A stretch of 64,000 bases of DNA from Bacteroidota bacterium (GTDB lineage: Bacteria > Bacteroidota > Bacteroidia > B-17B0 > Aurantibacillaceae), in NCBI GenBank assembly GCA_020162035.1, contig JAIUNM010000015.1, positions 26,212-90,211 of the forward strand, written 5' to 3'. Of the stretch, positions 1 to 7,765 are shown one piece after another (positions within the stretch are counted from its first letter, which is position 1; the number at the start of each line of letters is the position of its first letter). The translations under genes were made by a program, and so were the position numbers. The notes beneath the pieces were generated by a model, which ran no database searches, was not told where the DNA came from, and saw nothing but the letters and a program-made list of their open reading frames with translations.

Positions 1-116
1 AAGATAAATTACCAATAGAGTTAAAAGATTATGTTTCTTTTATTGAAAAAGCAACATCAACCCCTGTAAGCATTGTATCTGTTGGGCCAGATAGATCTCA
101 AACAATTAAATTATAA
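1..116 (+). CDS. purA: Adenylosuccinate synthetase, C-terminal end (partial)
   Basis: The reading frame is open from base 3 to a TAA at 114-116 and encodes the last 37 residues of a protein that begins outside the window. The segment SIVSVGPDRSQTI matches the C-terminal end typical of PurA, which makes adenylosuccinate from IMP and aspartate in purine synthesis. Only two bases separate its stop from the trpS start, so the two genes are probably cotranscribed. The identification rests on a short tail only. Confidence 0.8.
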   Translation, partial: DKLPIELKDYVSFIEKATSTPVSIVSVGPDRSQTIKL

Positions 117-118
117 AA

Positions 119-1093
119 ATGGCACGCATTTTAACAGGCATACAAAGTACCAATATTCCACATTTAGGTAACATATTGGGTGCTATAGTTCCTGCTATAC
201 AACAAAGCAAACAAGCTAATACTGAAAGTTTATTTTTTATTGCCGATTTACATAGCTTAACTTCAATAAAAGATTCTGAATTATTAAAATCAAGCACAAA
301 TGCGGTTGCTGCAACATGGTTAGCTTTTGGTTTAGATGTAAATAAAACAATATTTTACCGCCAAAGCCGTGTACCACAAGTAACAGAGTTAACTTGGTAT
401 TTAAACTGCTACACTCCCTATCCTATGCTTGCAAATGCACATTCGTTTAAAGATAAAAGCGATAGATTAAGTGATGTAAATGCAGGTTTGTTTACCTACC
501 CAGTTTTAATGGCTGCCGATATTTTATTGTATGATGCAGAAATTGTACCAGTTGGTAAAGATCAATTACAGCATTTAGAAATTACAGCCGACATTGCAAA
601 AGCCTTTAATTACAAAGCAGGAAAAGAGGTGTTTGTAATTCCAAAAGGAAGTATTGATGAAAATGTAATGATTATACCTGGAACAAATGGTGGTAAAATG
701 AGCAAATCACAAAACAATTTTATTAATTTATTTTTACCCGAAAAAGAATTAAAAAAAGTAGTTAGCAGTATAGTAACAGATAGCACACCTTTAGAAGAAC
801 CTAAAAACCCTGATACTTGCAATGCTTTTGCAATTTATAAAGTTATTGCAAACTCAGAACAAACCAGCCAAATGCGCCAAAATTATTTAAACGGTGGTTA
901 TGGCTATGGGCATGTAAAAAATGCAATTTTTGAGTTAATTTTAGAAAAATACAAAAACGAACGAACTGAATATGAAAGGCTTATGACTAAACCTAACGAA
1001 TTAGAAGATATTTTAAAAGTTGGCGAAGCTAAAGCAGCCGAAATGGCAAATCAAAAACTATTACAAGTTAGGTCGATATTGGGTTATAATTAA
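119..1093 (+). CDS. trpS: Tryptophanyl-tRNA synthetase
   Basis: A 324-residue class I aminoacyl-tRNA synthetase that charges tRNA-Trp in the cytoplasm. The HIGH-type motif appears as PHLGN at residues 14-18, followed by the VGKDQ region near 145 and a KMSKS loop at 193-197. The length and the short N-terminus before the first motif are normal for bacterial TrpRS, which supports the ATG at 119. It follows purA by two bases and is followed by the separately promoted tRNA-Glu gene. Confidence 0.97.
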   Translation: MARILTGIQSTNIPHLGNILGAIVPAIQQSKQANTESLFFIADLHSLTSIKDSELLKSSTNAVAATWLAFGLDVNKTIFYRQSRVPQVTELTWYLNCYTPYPMLANAHSFKDKSDRLSDVNAGLFTYPVLMAADILLYDAEIVPVGKDQLQHLEITADIAKAFNYKAGKEVFVIPKGSIDENVMIIPGTNGGKMSKSQNNFINLFLPEKELKKVVSSIVTDSTPLEEPKNPDTCNAFAIYKVIANSEQTSQMRQNYLNGGYGYGHVKNAIFELILEKYKNERTEYERLMTKPNELEDILKVGEAKAAEMANQKLLQVRSILGYN

Positions 1094-1144
1094 AAACTCA
1101 ATAAAACATTAGCATTTAGTTTAAATTAATTATTTCAAAAATAA

Positions 1145-1175
1145 TTTGTAATTAATTAAAAAAATAGTAAATTTG
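1145..1175 (+). promoter_or_regulatory. Bacteroidota-type promoter for tRNA-Glu
   Basis: TTTG at 1145-1148 and TAAATTTG at 1168-1175 are 19 bases apart, matching the known Bacteroidota consensus of TTTG, 17-23 bases, TAnnTTTG. Transcription would start near 1182, about 12 bases before the mature tRNA. Confidence 0.75.
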
Positions 1176-1193
1176 CACTCCATTTTAACAAAT

Positions 1194-1265
1194 GGCCCGT
1201 TCGTCTAGGGGTTAGGACGCGTCCCTTTCACGGACGAAACACGGGTTCGATTCCCGTACGGGCTA
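1194..1265 (+). tRNA. tRNA-Glu (anticodon TTC)
   Basis: Cloverleaf read by eye: acceptor GGCCCGT (1194-1200) pairs with ACGGGCT (1258-1264), with a G-U pair at 1:72; D arm GTCTAGGGGTTAGGAC; anticodon stem CGTCC/GGACG with the TTC anticodon at 1227-1229; T arm with GTTCGATTC. The CCA end is not encoded. Its own promoter lies upstream and a palindromic terminator downstream. Confidence 0.97.
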
Positions 1266-1276
1266 CAAGAAAAAAG

Positions 1277-1304
1277 AAAACCGATTAAAATTTTAATCGG
1301 TTTT
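1277..1304. terminator. Bidirectional palindromic terminator
   Basis: A fully self-complementary 28-base sequence centred on AAAATTTT, with CCGATT/AATCGG arms, A-tract on the left and T-tract on the right. It can stop tRNA-Glu transcription on the plus strand and the kdsC-like operon, whose last stop codon is at 1317, on the minus strand. Confidence 0.85.
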
Positions 1305-1316
1305 TTTATTAAATAT

Positions 1317-1829
1317 TTACCAGTTTATAATTTCCCAATTGTTTTGAACGCGTAAAACCTGTTCAATAATATCTCTTACGCAACCCTCTCCTCCATTTTT
1401 GTTTGATACGTATTGTGAAATAGCTTTTATTTCGGTTGCGGCATCGTTTGGACAAACAGCTAACCCTACTTTATTCATTACTTCCCAATCTGGTAAATCG
1501 TCGCCCATATAAACTATTTCTTCATCAAGTAAATTATTTGTAGTTATATAATCTTTATAACATTGCAATTTATCGTGTTGATTAATAAAAATATCTTTTA
1601 CTCCAGCTTTTATTAAAGCATTTTTTATACCCACATTATTACCACCACTAATAATTACAAGACGATAATTTTTTTTAACGGCTAAATGTATAGCATAACC
1701 ATCTTTACTATTCATATTTCTTACAAAATCGCCATTTTCAAAAACAAAAACTTTACCATCGGTTAAAACACCATCAATATCAAACATTAAAGTTGTAATT
1801 TTTGTAAGTTTTTGTTTAAAATTAAGCAT
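1317..1829 (-). CDS. KdsC-type HAD phosphatase (KDO-8-phosphate phosphatase)
   Basis: A 170-residue HAD-family phosphatase of the small, capless KdsC/YrbI type. Motif I is FDIDGVLTDG with catalytic Asp17 and Asp19; motif II is ISGG; motif IV is YMGDDLPD. In this family the usual reaction is removal of phosphate from 3-deoxy-manno-octulosonate 8-phosphate for LPS inner core synthesis. It is the last gene of the ccm operon and its ATG overlaps the end of the DUF2520 gene by eight bases, so translation is probably coupled. Close relatives act on other sugar-acid phosphates, so the exact substrate is inferred. Confidence 0.85.
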   Translation of the reverse strand: MLNFKQKLTKITTLMFDIDGVLTDGKVFVFENGDFVRNMNSKDGYAIHLAVKKNYRLVIISGGNNVGIKNALIKAGVKDIFINQHDKLQCYKDYITTNNLLDEEIVYMGDDLPDWEVMNKVGLAVCPNDAATEIKAISQYVSNKNGGEGCVRDIIEQVLRVQNNWEIINW

Positions 1830-2610
1830 GTTGATTTTTTATTAATTGAGTAAGTAACTTATATGTTTTATATTCGATAGAATTTGACTTAAGTAATTTT
1901 AAATGTTTTTTTATCACAACTAAGTCATTTCTTTTTGCAGGGCCAGTTTGTGATGCTAATGCGCCGTTTTCTTTTAATTTACTCAAGGTAGTTTCTATTA
2001 TTGGAAATAATAATTTAAATTTTAATTTATTGTTAGTGCAATTTGATTCGCTAAGAGTATATAATGCGTTTGTAAAGTTATTTACAATTACAGCATTTAA
2101 ATGATAATTTAAACGCTGCATACTTGTACAGTTTAAAACATTATTTGAAAATAATTTAGCAAATAAATTAAGTTTTTTCTTTTCATTATTTGTTTTTCCT
2201 TCAATTAAAAGTGGTGTATTTTCCCAATCAACACTTGTGTTAAAAGAAAACGACTGTAAAGGGTAAAACACACCCGAGTTTAAATTGTATTTAGTTAAAA
2301 CATTTAAATTTACACTTCCAGATGTATGTACAACTAGCTCTTTAGCAGCTATAGTAGTTAATTTTTTTGCTACTAAATCAATTGCAGAATCTTTTACACT
2401 AATAATATACAAACTTGCATTTGTAGGTATTTTATTTAATGAAGTATAAATTTCACAATTTAATTTTTTAAAGTAATTTAAATTTTTATTGGGTTTATGG
2501 TTAACTACACAAATTTTAAATTGGTTAAGCGTATTTAATTTCTCAGCAATATGGTAAGCCAAATTACCACACCCAATAATTACAATATTATTATTTTGTA
2601 TTGTTTTAAT
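1822..2610 (-). CDS. Rossmann-like DUF2520 protein, apparent ATT start
   Basis: A protein of about 262 residues resembling the Rossmann-like/DUF2520 family, a relative of NAD(P)-dependent dehydrogenases of unknown substrate. The nucleotide-binding motif IVIIGCGNLA is encoded at about 2586-2557. The first usual start codon in frame is a TTG at 2562, which lies inside that motif and would destroy it. Upstream the frame is open only back to the TAG that ends ccmF at 2614-2616, and it holds no ATG, GTG or TTG. An ATT at 2610 would give the normal-looking N-terminus IKTIQNNNIVIIG, so I place the start there. It could also be a damaged ATG, a sequencing error or readthrough from ccmF. Confidence 0.75.
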   Translation of the reverse strand: MKTIQNNNIVIIGCGNLAYHIAEKLNTLNQFKICVVNHKPNKNLNYFKKLNCEIYTSLNKIPTNASLYIISVKDSAIDLVAKKLTTIAAKELVVHTSGSVNLNVLTKYNLNSGVFYPLQSFSFNTSVDWENTPLLIEGKTNNEKKKLNLFAKLFSNNVLNCTSMQRLNYHLNAVIVNNFTNALYTLSESNCTNNKLKFKLLFPIIETTLSKLKENGALASQTGPAKRNDLVVIKKHLKLLKSNSIEYKTYKLLTQLIKNQHA

Positions 2611-2613
2611 AAA

Positions 2614-5184
2614 CTATGTTTTTAAAACCTTCAGTCTTTCTCTAACAGCAATTCCAGTACCAATTGCCATAATTATACAACCTATCCAAAGTATGTTAAT
2701 GTGTGGAAATAAATAAGCTTCCATAACAATAAAATCTTTTGTGTTTGAATTTTTTTCGCTTAATGTTATTTCAACACTACCTTCTTGTGGGTTAATTTTC
2801 CAAAAAACAAATTTTAAACCCAATGCAGAAATAGTATCTTCTTTAGGGATAACAACATTGTTTTTAATTATATATTCTGGGTGGGCATAATAAATTTTTG
2901 ATTGTGATGTTATTGCTTTTAAAACTGCAGTTACTATTAGTGTTGAATCATTTTTTAAATATTCTTCTTGCGTTTTATTTGCTCTTATACTATCAATTAC
3001 AACCAATGCATTACTTGCAATTATAGTATCTCCAACATGGCCAACATAATTTTTAGCATCACTGTATCCATTTAAAAATGTTTTTGTTGTATCCATTTCC
3101 ATAACACCGTATGTAACATGGGTGTACACATCTCTATTTAAATAATGTTTAGTATCAGGCTCAGGCGAACGCCCCATTCTTGGATTATCTTGTACGCGTG
3201 GAGAAAGTGTAAACTCATATTCTGGTTTATTATCTTTCCCTAGTTTAAAATACTCTACATCAAACATGTAATTAATTCCTTCTTTTCTTTTACCCTTATA
3301 AGCCACTAAATATGGGCCCATTGGCAAAGTATCGCCTTGTTTTAATAAAATACTTTTACGGTCATCAAAATCACTACCTAATGTGCTTAATTTTTGGTTT
3401 GATGTATTTTTAGATAAGGTAACTTTTTTACTGGTAGATATTAATGCGCCTAAAATAATTAATGCAAAACCAATATGAGCAATGCTTGCGCCTGCTTTTT
3501 TTGTTTTACCTTTTAATACAATTACCCAATAATCGATATTTGCAAAAACACAAAACAATGAAGTTGTAAAAAGTAGCGTGTAAAAAATTAAATTGTAATT
3601 AGAAATTTCGTTTGTATTATTTATAAAATATAAAGGGATACAACAAGCTAATCCAAATAGTAAAGAAATTGCAAATGTTTTTAAAAGTCTTTTATAAAAA
3701 TCTTTTGCGTTAGTTTTTTTGTATTTTAAAAACTGAGTAGCGGCAATTAAAATCATTAATAGTACTGTAAAAGGAAGCATCCACTCGTTGTAAACAAAAG
3801 GTTTTGGCGGAGCTTTGTCGGTTCCAAACAATTTATTTATTACAGGAACTGATGTAAAATAAGTTATGATTAAAGAGGTTAATAAAAATAAAATAGAACC
3901 TACAAACATCCAAAACTCACGCGAGTACAGTTCCTCTTCATCTTTTTCTTTAGGGAAATATTTGTAATAAGCAAATACAGTTAAACCAATTGATGTAGCT
4001 CCCCAAACACCTAACATTATTTTTTTATAACCATATAAAAATGTAGCAAACCATAATAACAGAGAAATAACAACATAAGTAACTTTTAACAACGAATTAT
4101 TTAATAATAAAGCTACACTTATAAACACAAATGTTAGAACATATAAAACTAATTGCCCTGTCATTCCTAAATCTGTAAAAGCGTGCACAGATGCGTTACC
4201 TAACACACCGCTTCGGGTTAAAAAGGTTGAATATAAAACCAATAAGAAAGAAGTTATAGATAAAAAATGCGTAGTAAATAAACTTCCGCCTTTATTTTTA
4301 TTAATAATCATGGTATGGCCTGCAGCAACTATTACCAACCAAGGCACAAGAGATGAATTTTCTACAGGATCCCAAGCCCAAAAACCTCCAAAACTTAACG
4401 CTTCATAAGCCCAAGCGCCACCCATTAAAATACCAATTCCTAAAACTAAAACGCTAAAGAAAGTCCATGGTAAAGCAATCTTTTGCCAAGTTTGGTATTG
4501 TTTATTATATAATGCAGCAACCGCAAAAGCAAAAGGAACAAGAGTTGAAGAAAATCCTAAAAACAATGTTGGTGGATGAATTGTCATCCAATAGTTCATT
4601 AATAAAGGGTTTAAACCACGGCCTTGTAATTTTGAAACATAATCTGGATTTTGTAAAACAGGAATATTAAAATAATCTTGATGCTCACGTAATAATAAAA
4701 AAGGATTACTGCCAATTTTATAATCTCCAATGTAAATTCCTAAAAGCATACTTGCTAAAAAAACTTGCACCAAAGCAAAAATCATTAATACAGGAGCTTC
4801 CCATTCTGAATTTTTAAGTTGTTTATTTAAAATTAAACCTAATACAACATTCCAAAACGTCCATAATAAAAAACTACCTTCTTGTCCTTCCCAAAAACAT
4901 GAAAGTATGTATTTCATATCCATTTCGCGGTTGCTATGTTGAAAGACATATTGGTACTCAAAATAATGGTTTAAAAGCATTATAAATAACACAACAATTA
5001 TTCCTACAACCGCAATAGAATGTGTTTTAAAAGCTAATCTTGCAAAATTTAATAAGGTATTATTTTTGTTTGCTAGATAAAAACTAATAAATGCTAAAAA
5101 GGCTGCTACAAAAGAAAGAATAACAAACCCATGACCTAATTGCCCGATTAAAACACGTTCTCCAATGTATTTAATAGTATCCAC
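2614..5184 (-). CDS. ccmF: Cytochrome c heme lyase, CcmF/CcsA type
   Basis: An 856-residue multi-pass membrane protein that attaches heme to apocytochrome c at the outer face of the inner membrane. It shows the CcmF signatures WEGQEGSFLLW (98-108), the NYWMTIHPP region with His203, and the heme-handling WWD-type segment GGFWAWDPVENSS (266-278). About fifteen hydrophobic segments are followed by a soluble stretch of roughly residues 590-825 and a final membrane helix. The start is GTG, two bases after the ccmE stop. The family is usually about 650 residues in proteobacteria; the longer form with an extended extracytoplasmic domain is what I expect in Bacteroidota. Confidence 0.92.
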   Translation of the reverse strand: MDTIKYIGERVLIGQLGHGFVILSFVAAFLAFISFYLANKNNTLLNFARLAFKTHSIAVVGIIVVLFIMLLNHYFEYQYVFQHSNREMDMKYILSCFWEGQEGSFLLWTFWNVVLGLILNKQLKNSEWEAPVLMIFALVQVFLASMLLGIYIGDYKIGSNPFLLLREHQDYFNIPVLQNPDYVSKLQGRGLNPLLMNYWMTIHPPTLFLGFSSTLVPFAFAVAALYNKQYQTWQKIALPWTFFSVLVLGIGILMGGAWAYEALSFGGFWAWDPVENSSLVPWLVIVAAGHTMIINKNKGGSLFTTHFLSITSFLLVLYSTFLTRSGVLGNASVHAFTDLGMTGQLVLYVLTFVFISVALLLNNSLLKVTYVVISLLLWFATFLYGYKKIMLGVWGATSIGLTVFAYYKYFPKEKDEEELYSREFWMFVGSILFLLTSLIITYFTSVPVINKLFGTDKAPPKPFVYNEWMLPFTVLLMILIAATQFLKYKKTNAKDFYKRLLKTFAISLLFGLACCIPLYFINNTNEISNYNLIFYTLLFTTSLFCVFANIDYWVIVLKGKTKKAGASIAHIGFALIILGALISTSKKVTLSKNTSNQKLSTLGSDFDDRKSILLKQGDTLPMGPYLVAYKGKRKEGINYMFDVEYFKLGKDNKPEYEFTLSPRVQDNPRMGRSPEPDTKHYLNRDVYTHVTYGVMEMDTTKTFLNGYSDAKNYVGHVGDTIIASNALVVIDSIRANKTQEEYLKNDSTLIVTAVLKAITSQSKIYYAHPEYIIKNNVVIPKEDTISALGLKFVFWKINPQEGSVEITLSEKNSNTKDFIVMEAYLFPHINILWIGCIIMAIGTGIAVRERLKVLKT

Positions 5185-5186
5185 TT

Positions 5187-5573
5187 TTAGTTTACTTGAT
5201 TTTGTGCTTCGTTGTATTTACTTGGACACTTCATTAATATATCATTTGCGTGAAAAACATCCGATTGCATTTTTCCAATTAAAACTATTTGTTCGCTTTT
5301 TTCAAAATCTTGTGGTTTACTTTTATGTAATACAACTTGTTTAGTTAAACCTTTGTTATCGGTCATACTAAATGTAAATTCATCGGGGTTTACTTGTGGG
5401 TCGTAAATTTGAGGTTGCGTTTTATCTAACTTACCAACAACATGAAATTCATCTTCGGGGCTACTTGCAGCTTTTGAAAAATCGGCATAACTGCTTGTGT
5501 TATTTAAGGAAATAAAAATTACGCCAATTGCAATAGCAATAATTAATAAACCGATGATATGTAATTTTTTCAT
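5187..5573 (-). CDS. ccmE: Cytochrome c maturation heme chaperone CcmE, CxxxY type
   Basis: A 128-residue protein with one N-terminal membrane anchor (residues 4-23) and an OB-fold periplasmic domain that carries heme from CcmC to CcmF. The usual proteobacterial heme-binding HxxxY is replaced by CPSKY, with Cys116 and Tyr120. This CxxxY form is the mark of the variant called system I*, described in archaea and some deltaproteobacteria. It lies between the CcmD-like gene and ccmF with very short spacers. Confidence 0.9.
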   Translation of the reverse strand: MKKLHIIGLLIIAIAIGVIFISLNNTSSYADFSKAASSPEDEFHVVGKLDKTQPQIYDPQVNPDEFTFSMTDNKGLTKQVVLHKSKPQDFEKSEQIVLIGKMQSDVFHANDILMKCPSKYNEAQNQVN

Positions 5574-5586
5574 TTTAAAAAAATAA

Positions 5587-5808
5587 TTAAGATTTCTTAT
5601 TTACTTTATCATTAATGTTTTTAATTTTTCTTTCGATATAAATTAAAAAAGCAATAATTGAAACAAAAATTATAGCAATTACAGCAATAACCACATAAAT
5701 TTTTCCATTCTCTCTAAACGCATCGGCCATTTGTGGGCCAGATTGACTTTGAGCAAAAGATAAATTAAAAACTAAAAAACAAATTAATGTGCTTATAAAT
5801 TTATTCAT
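5587..5808 (-). CDS. CcmD-like small membrane protein
   Basis: A 73-residue protein with an N-terminal signal or membrane segment (residues 4-19, ending AQSQ) and a second helix at about 37-58, then a basic tail. The segment RENGKIYVVIAVIAIIF resembles the CcmD family proteins annotated in Bacteroidota ccm loci. CcmD helps release holo-CcmE from the CcmC complex. The gene overlaps the end of ccmC by eight bases and precedes ccmE, which supports the assignment more than the weak sequence signal does. Confidence 0.7.
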   Translation of the reverse strand: MNKFISTLICFLVFNLSFAQSQSGPQMADAFRENGKIYVVIAVIAIIFVSIIAFLIYIERKIKNINDKVNKKS

Positions 5809-6466
5809 TTGAAATTTTATATTGAATGTTTGATAATGAGTTTACAATTTTATAAAGCCAATAGCTAAAAAGCACCCAACCTATAACTGCAGGGTAAAAT
5901 ACTAATCGCATGTTGCTATCTAAATCATATTTTGCAAAAGCAGGGTTTCCGCCATTACCTGGGTGTAAAGAATCTTGAATGCGTGGTAATACCATTATAA
6001 AAACCATCATCATTACAAATGCAAATACATTGTAAACGGCAGCTAATTTTAATCGTTTTTGCTCATCATCTACACTGCTTCTTAAAATAAAATAAGCAGC
6101 ATAAATTAAAACACTAACTGCTACACCGTTTAATTTTGGGTCTTCAAAAGTCCACCAAGTACCCCAAGTAAATTTAGCCCATAAACAACCTGTAGCAATT
6201 CCTGGTAATGCCATAAAAAATCCAACTAAAGCGGCATCTTTAGCTTTAATGTCAGATTCTATTTTATTGTTACGCAAGGCAATTAAGCTATAAACTAAAG
6301 AAAAAAACATCATAAAAATTAAAGCAAACCAAATTGGCACATGGTAAAATAAATTTCTGATGGTTTCGTTTAAAATATCAAGACGGGGAACAGGGCTTAA
6401 TAATCCGGCAAAAATTGTATATAAAATAAATAAAGTTGCAACTATTTTGTACCAATGTTTTACCAC
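5801..6466 (-). CDS. ccmC: Heme exporter/handling protein CcmC
   Basis: A 221-residue inner-membrane protein with six hydrophobic segments. The WWD-type heme-binding segment reads WGTWWTFEDP at residues 101-110, and a likely heme-ligand His is at position 42 in FYHVP; both are expected of CcmC, which loads heme onto CcmE. It is the first gene of the operon and has its own promoter. No ccmA or ccmB is adjacent; upstream lies marR. Confidence 0.9.
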   Translation of the reverse strand: MVKHWYKIVATLFILYTIFAGLLSPVPRLDILNETIRNLFYHVPIWFALIFMMFFSLVYSLIALRNNKIESDIKAKDAALVGFFMALPGIATGCLWAKFTWGTWWTFEDPKLNGVAVSVLIYAAYFILRSSVDDEQKRLKLAAVYNVFAFVMMMVFIMVLPRIQDSLHPGNGGNPAFAKYDLDSNMRLVFYPAVIGWVLFSYWLYKIVNSLSNIQYKISNE

Positions 6467-6502
6467 AATTAATTTACGCTTTTATTAAAAAATTAAGCGA
6501 TA

Positions 6503-6534
6503 CAAAAATACTTATTAATGTTGGTTAAAACAAA
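6503..6534 (-). promoter_or_regulatory. Promoter for the ccm operon
   Basis: Read on the minus strand, TTTG (plus-strand CAAA 6531-6534) is followed after 20 bases by TATTTTTG (plus-strand 6503-6510). The predicted start is near 6496, about 30 bases before the ccmC ATG at 6466. Confidence 0.6.
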
Positions 6535-6537
6535 GTA

Positions 6538-6987
6538 TTATTGACGCATTTTATCCAATAAATTATTGAGGTCTTGTACTTCTTTTTTTGTTAAATTTTT
6601 GCACATTAATGTGCTTTCATCATCAATAAAATCGAGTTCATTTAACAACTCTAAGCCTTTTTTTGTAATTAATAAATGAATTTGTCTTCTATCAACTGGG
6701 CAATTTTTTCGTTCAACGTATTGTTTAGCTACAAGCTTATCAATAATTCGAGATGTATCGCTCATTCTATCTAACATGCGCTCTTTAATTAATTTTAAGT
6801 TAGAGTAATTGGGGTATTGCCCTCTTAAAATTCTTAACACATTAAACTGTTGTAAGGTTATCTCTTTCCCTTTAAAAAAATCAGTATACAGACCATCTAG
6901 CCAATGGTGTGTGTAAATTAAATTAATTATTAATTTTTGTTGAGGCGATTTAAAAATTTTTTGTTGTATAGCTTCTTCTAACTTCAT
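6538..6987 (-). CDS. MarR-family transcriptional regulator
   Basis: A 149-residue winged-helix regulator. The helix-turn-helix is at about residues 62-85 and the wing carries the typical PVDRRQIHLLIT (about 98-109), both diagnostic of MarR. Such proteins bind palindromic operators as dimers and usually repress. It lies just downstream of yceI on the same strand, and palindromes matching a MarR-type operator sit in the yceI promoter and in front of marR itself, so it probably controls both. The inducer is unknown. Confidence 0.9.
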   Translation of the reverse strand: MKLEEAIQQKIFKSPQQKLIINLIYTHHWLDGLYTDFFKGKEITLQQFNVLRILRGQYPNYSNLKLIKERMLDRMSDTSRIIDKLVAKQYVERKNCPVDRRQIHLLITKKGLELLNELDFIDDESTLMCKNLTKKEVQDLNNLLDKMRQ

Positions 6988-6995
6988 TATTAATA

Positions 6996-7029
6996 CTAAA
7001 TTAAATTAAAAAGAGGTATTTTGCAACAC
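6996..7029 (-). promoter_or_regulatory. marR promoter with an operator-like palindrome
   Basis: On the minus strand TTG (plus-strand CAA 7024-7026) is followed after 20 bases by TAATTTAG (plus-strand 6996-7003), a one-base variant of the Bacteroidota -7 element. The sequence at 7018-7029, ATTTTGCAACAC, matches the perfect palindrome ATGTTGCAACAT in front of yceI at 10 of 12 positions and covers the -33 element. The site is also the loop of the hairpin described next. Confidence 0.5.
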
Positions 7030-7035
7030 CTCTTT
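7010..7035 (-). terminator. Hairpin terminator or attenuator after yceI
   Basis: AAAGAGGT (7010-7017) and ACCTCTTT (7028-7035) form an eight-pair stem around a ten-base loop. Read on the minus strand the stem is followed by TTTTTAATTT. It would end yceI transcription before marR. Confidence 0.65.
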
Positions 7036-7061
7036 ATTTTTTAAACCTTACATTAAATTTT

Positions 7062-7655
7062 TTATTTTTCTCGATTTAGTTCAATATTTAAATCTAATTT
7101 AACCTCATCGCTAACCGCAACACCACCAGCTTCTAGCGCAGCATTCCAAGTTAAACCAAAATCTTTACGGCTTAATTTTCCTAATACTTTAAAACCATAT
7201 TTAATATTGCCATAAGGATCTTTTACTGTTTTAGTAGCCCCGATAGCTTGTAATTTAACAGTTTTAGTAACACCATGCATTGTTAATTCACCTTCTAAAT
7301 TATAAATTGTTTTACCTTTAGTAACGGGTTTCATACTTGTAGCCTTAAAAGTAATTGTAGGATATTTTGCTGCGTCAAAAAAATCTGGGCTTTTTAAATG
7401 CGCATCTCTTTTTTCATCTTCAGTGTTTATAGAATTTACATCTGCCGAAAATTCAATTTTAGCATCTGTAAAATCAATATCGCTTTTTGTAGAAGCAGTA
7501 CCTTGATAAATTTTAAATTTTCCTTCTGTTTCGCTAACCATCATATGCGTAACACTAAATCCTAATTTAGAATGAGAATTATCTAATTTCCAATTAACTT
7601 GTGCTGTTGTGTTTAATGCTAAGATTGTAGCTACACCTAATACTATTTTTTTCAT
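7062..7655 (-). CDS. YceI-family periplasmic lipid-binding protein
   Basis: A 197-residue protein with a signal peptide (residues 1 to about 18, ending in NTTAQ) and a full YceI lipocalin-like domain. Recognisable blocks are WKLDNSHSKLGFSVTHMM near the start, KSPDFFDAAKYPTITFKAT in the middle and LTMHGVTKTVKL later. YceI proteins bind isoprenoid or similar lipids in the periplasm; many are stress-inducible. It lies under a promoter with two palindromic operators and is followed by marR. Confidence 0.93.
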   Translation of the reverse strand: MKKIVLGVATILALNTTAQVNWKLDNSHSKLGFSVTHMMVSETEGKFKIYQGTASTKSDIDFTDAKIEFSADVNSINTEDEKRDAHLKSPDFFDAAKYPTITFKATSMKPVTKGKTIYNLEGELTMHGVTKTVKLQAIGATKTVKDPYGNIKYGFKVLGKLSRKDFGLTWNAALEAGGVAVSDEVKLDLNIELNREK

Positions 7656-7685
7656 AATTTTTTGTTTTATTTATTTTTGATGATA

Positions 7686-7716
7686 CAAATGTATGTTATA
7701 ACATTTAATGTTGCAA
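7686..7716 (-). promoter_or_regulatory. yceI promoter
   Basis: On the minus strand TTG (plus-strand CAA 7714-7716) is followed after 20 bases by TACATTTG (plus-strand 7686-7693). The predicted start is near 7680, about 25 bases before the yceI ATG. Confidence 0.7.
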
Positions 7717-7719
7717 CAT
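7693..7719. promoter_or_regulatory. Tandem 12-base palindromes, probable MarR operators
   Basis: ATGTTATAACAT (7693-7704) and ATGTTGCAACAT (7708-7719) are each perfectly self-complementary and share ATGTT/AACAT arms. Their centres are 15 bases apart. Together they fill the space between the -7 and -33 elements of the yceI promoter, so a bound repressor would block polymerase. A third, 10-of-12 copy lies in front of marR. Confidence 0.75.
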
Positions 7720-7765
7720 CTATTTTGTTAAAAAATCTAAATTCAATTAGAAACTTAATTATTGT

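Noticed and set aside
2614..2616. TAG readthrough as the main route to the DUF2520 protein
   Set aside because: Possible because the frames match, but the ATT at 2610 in the usual start position is the simpler explanation.
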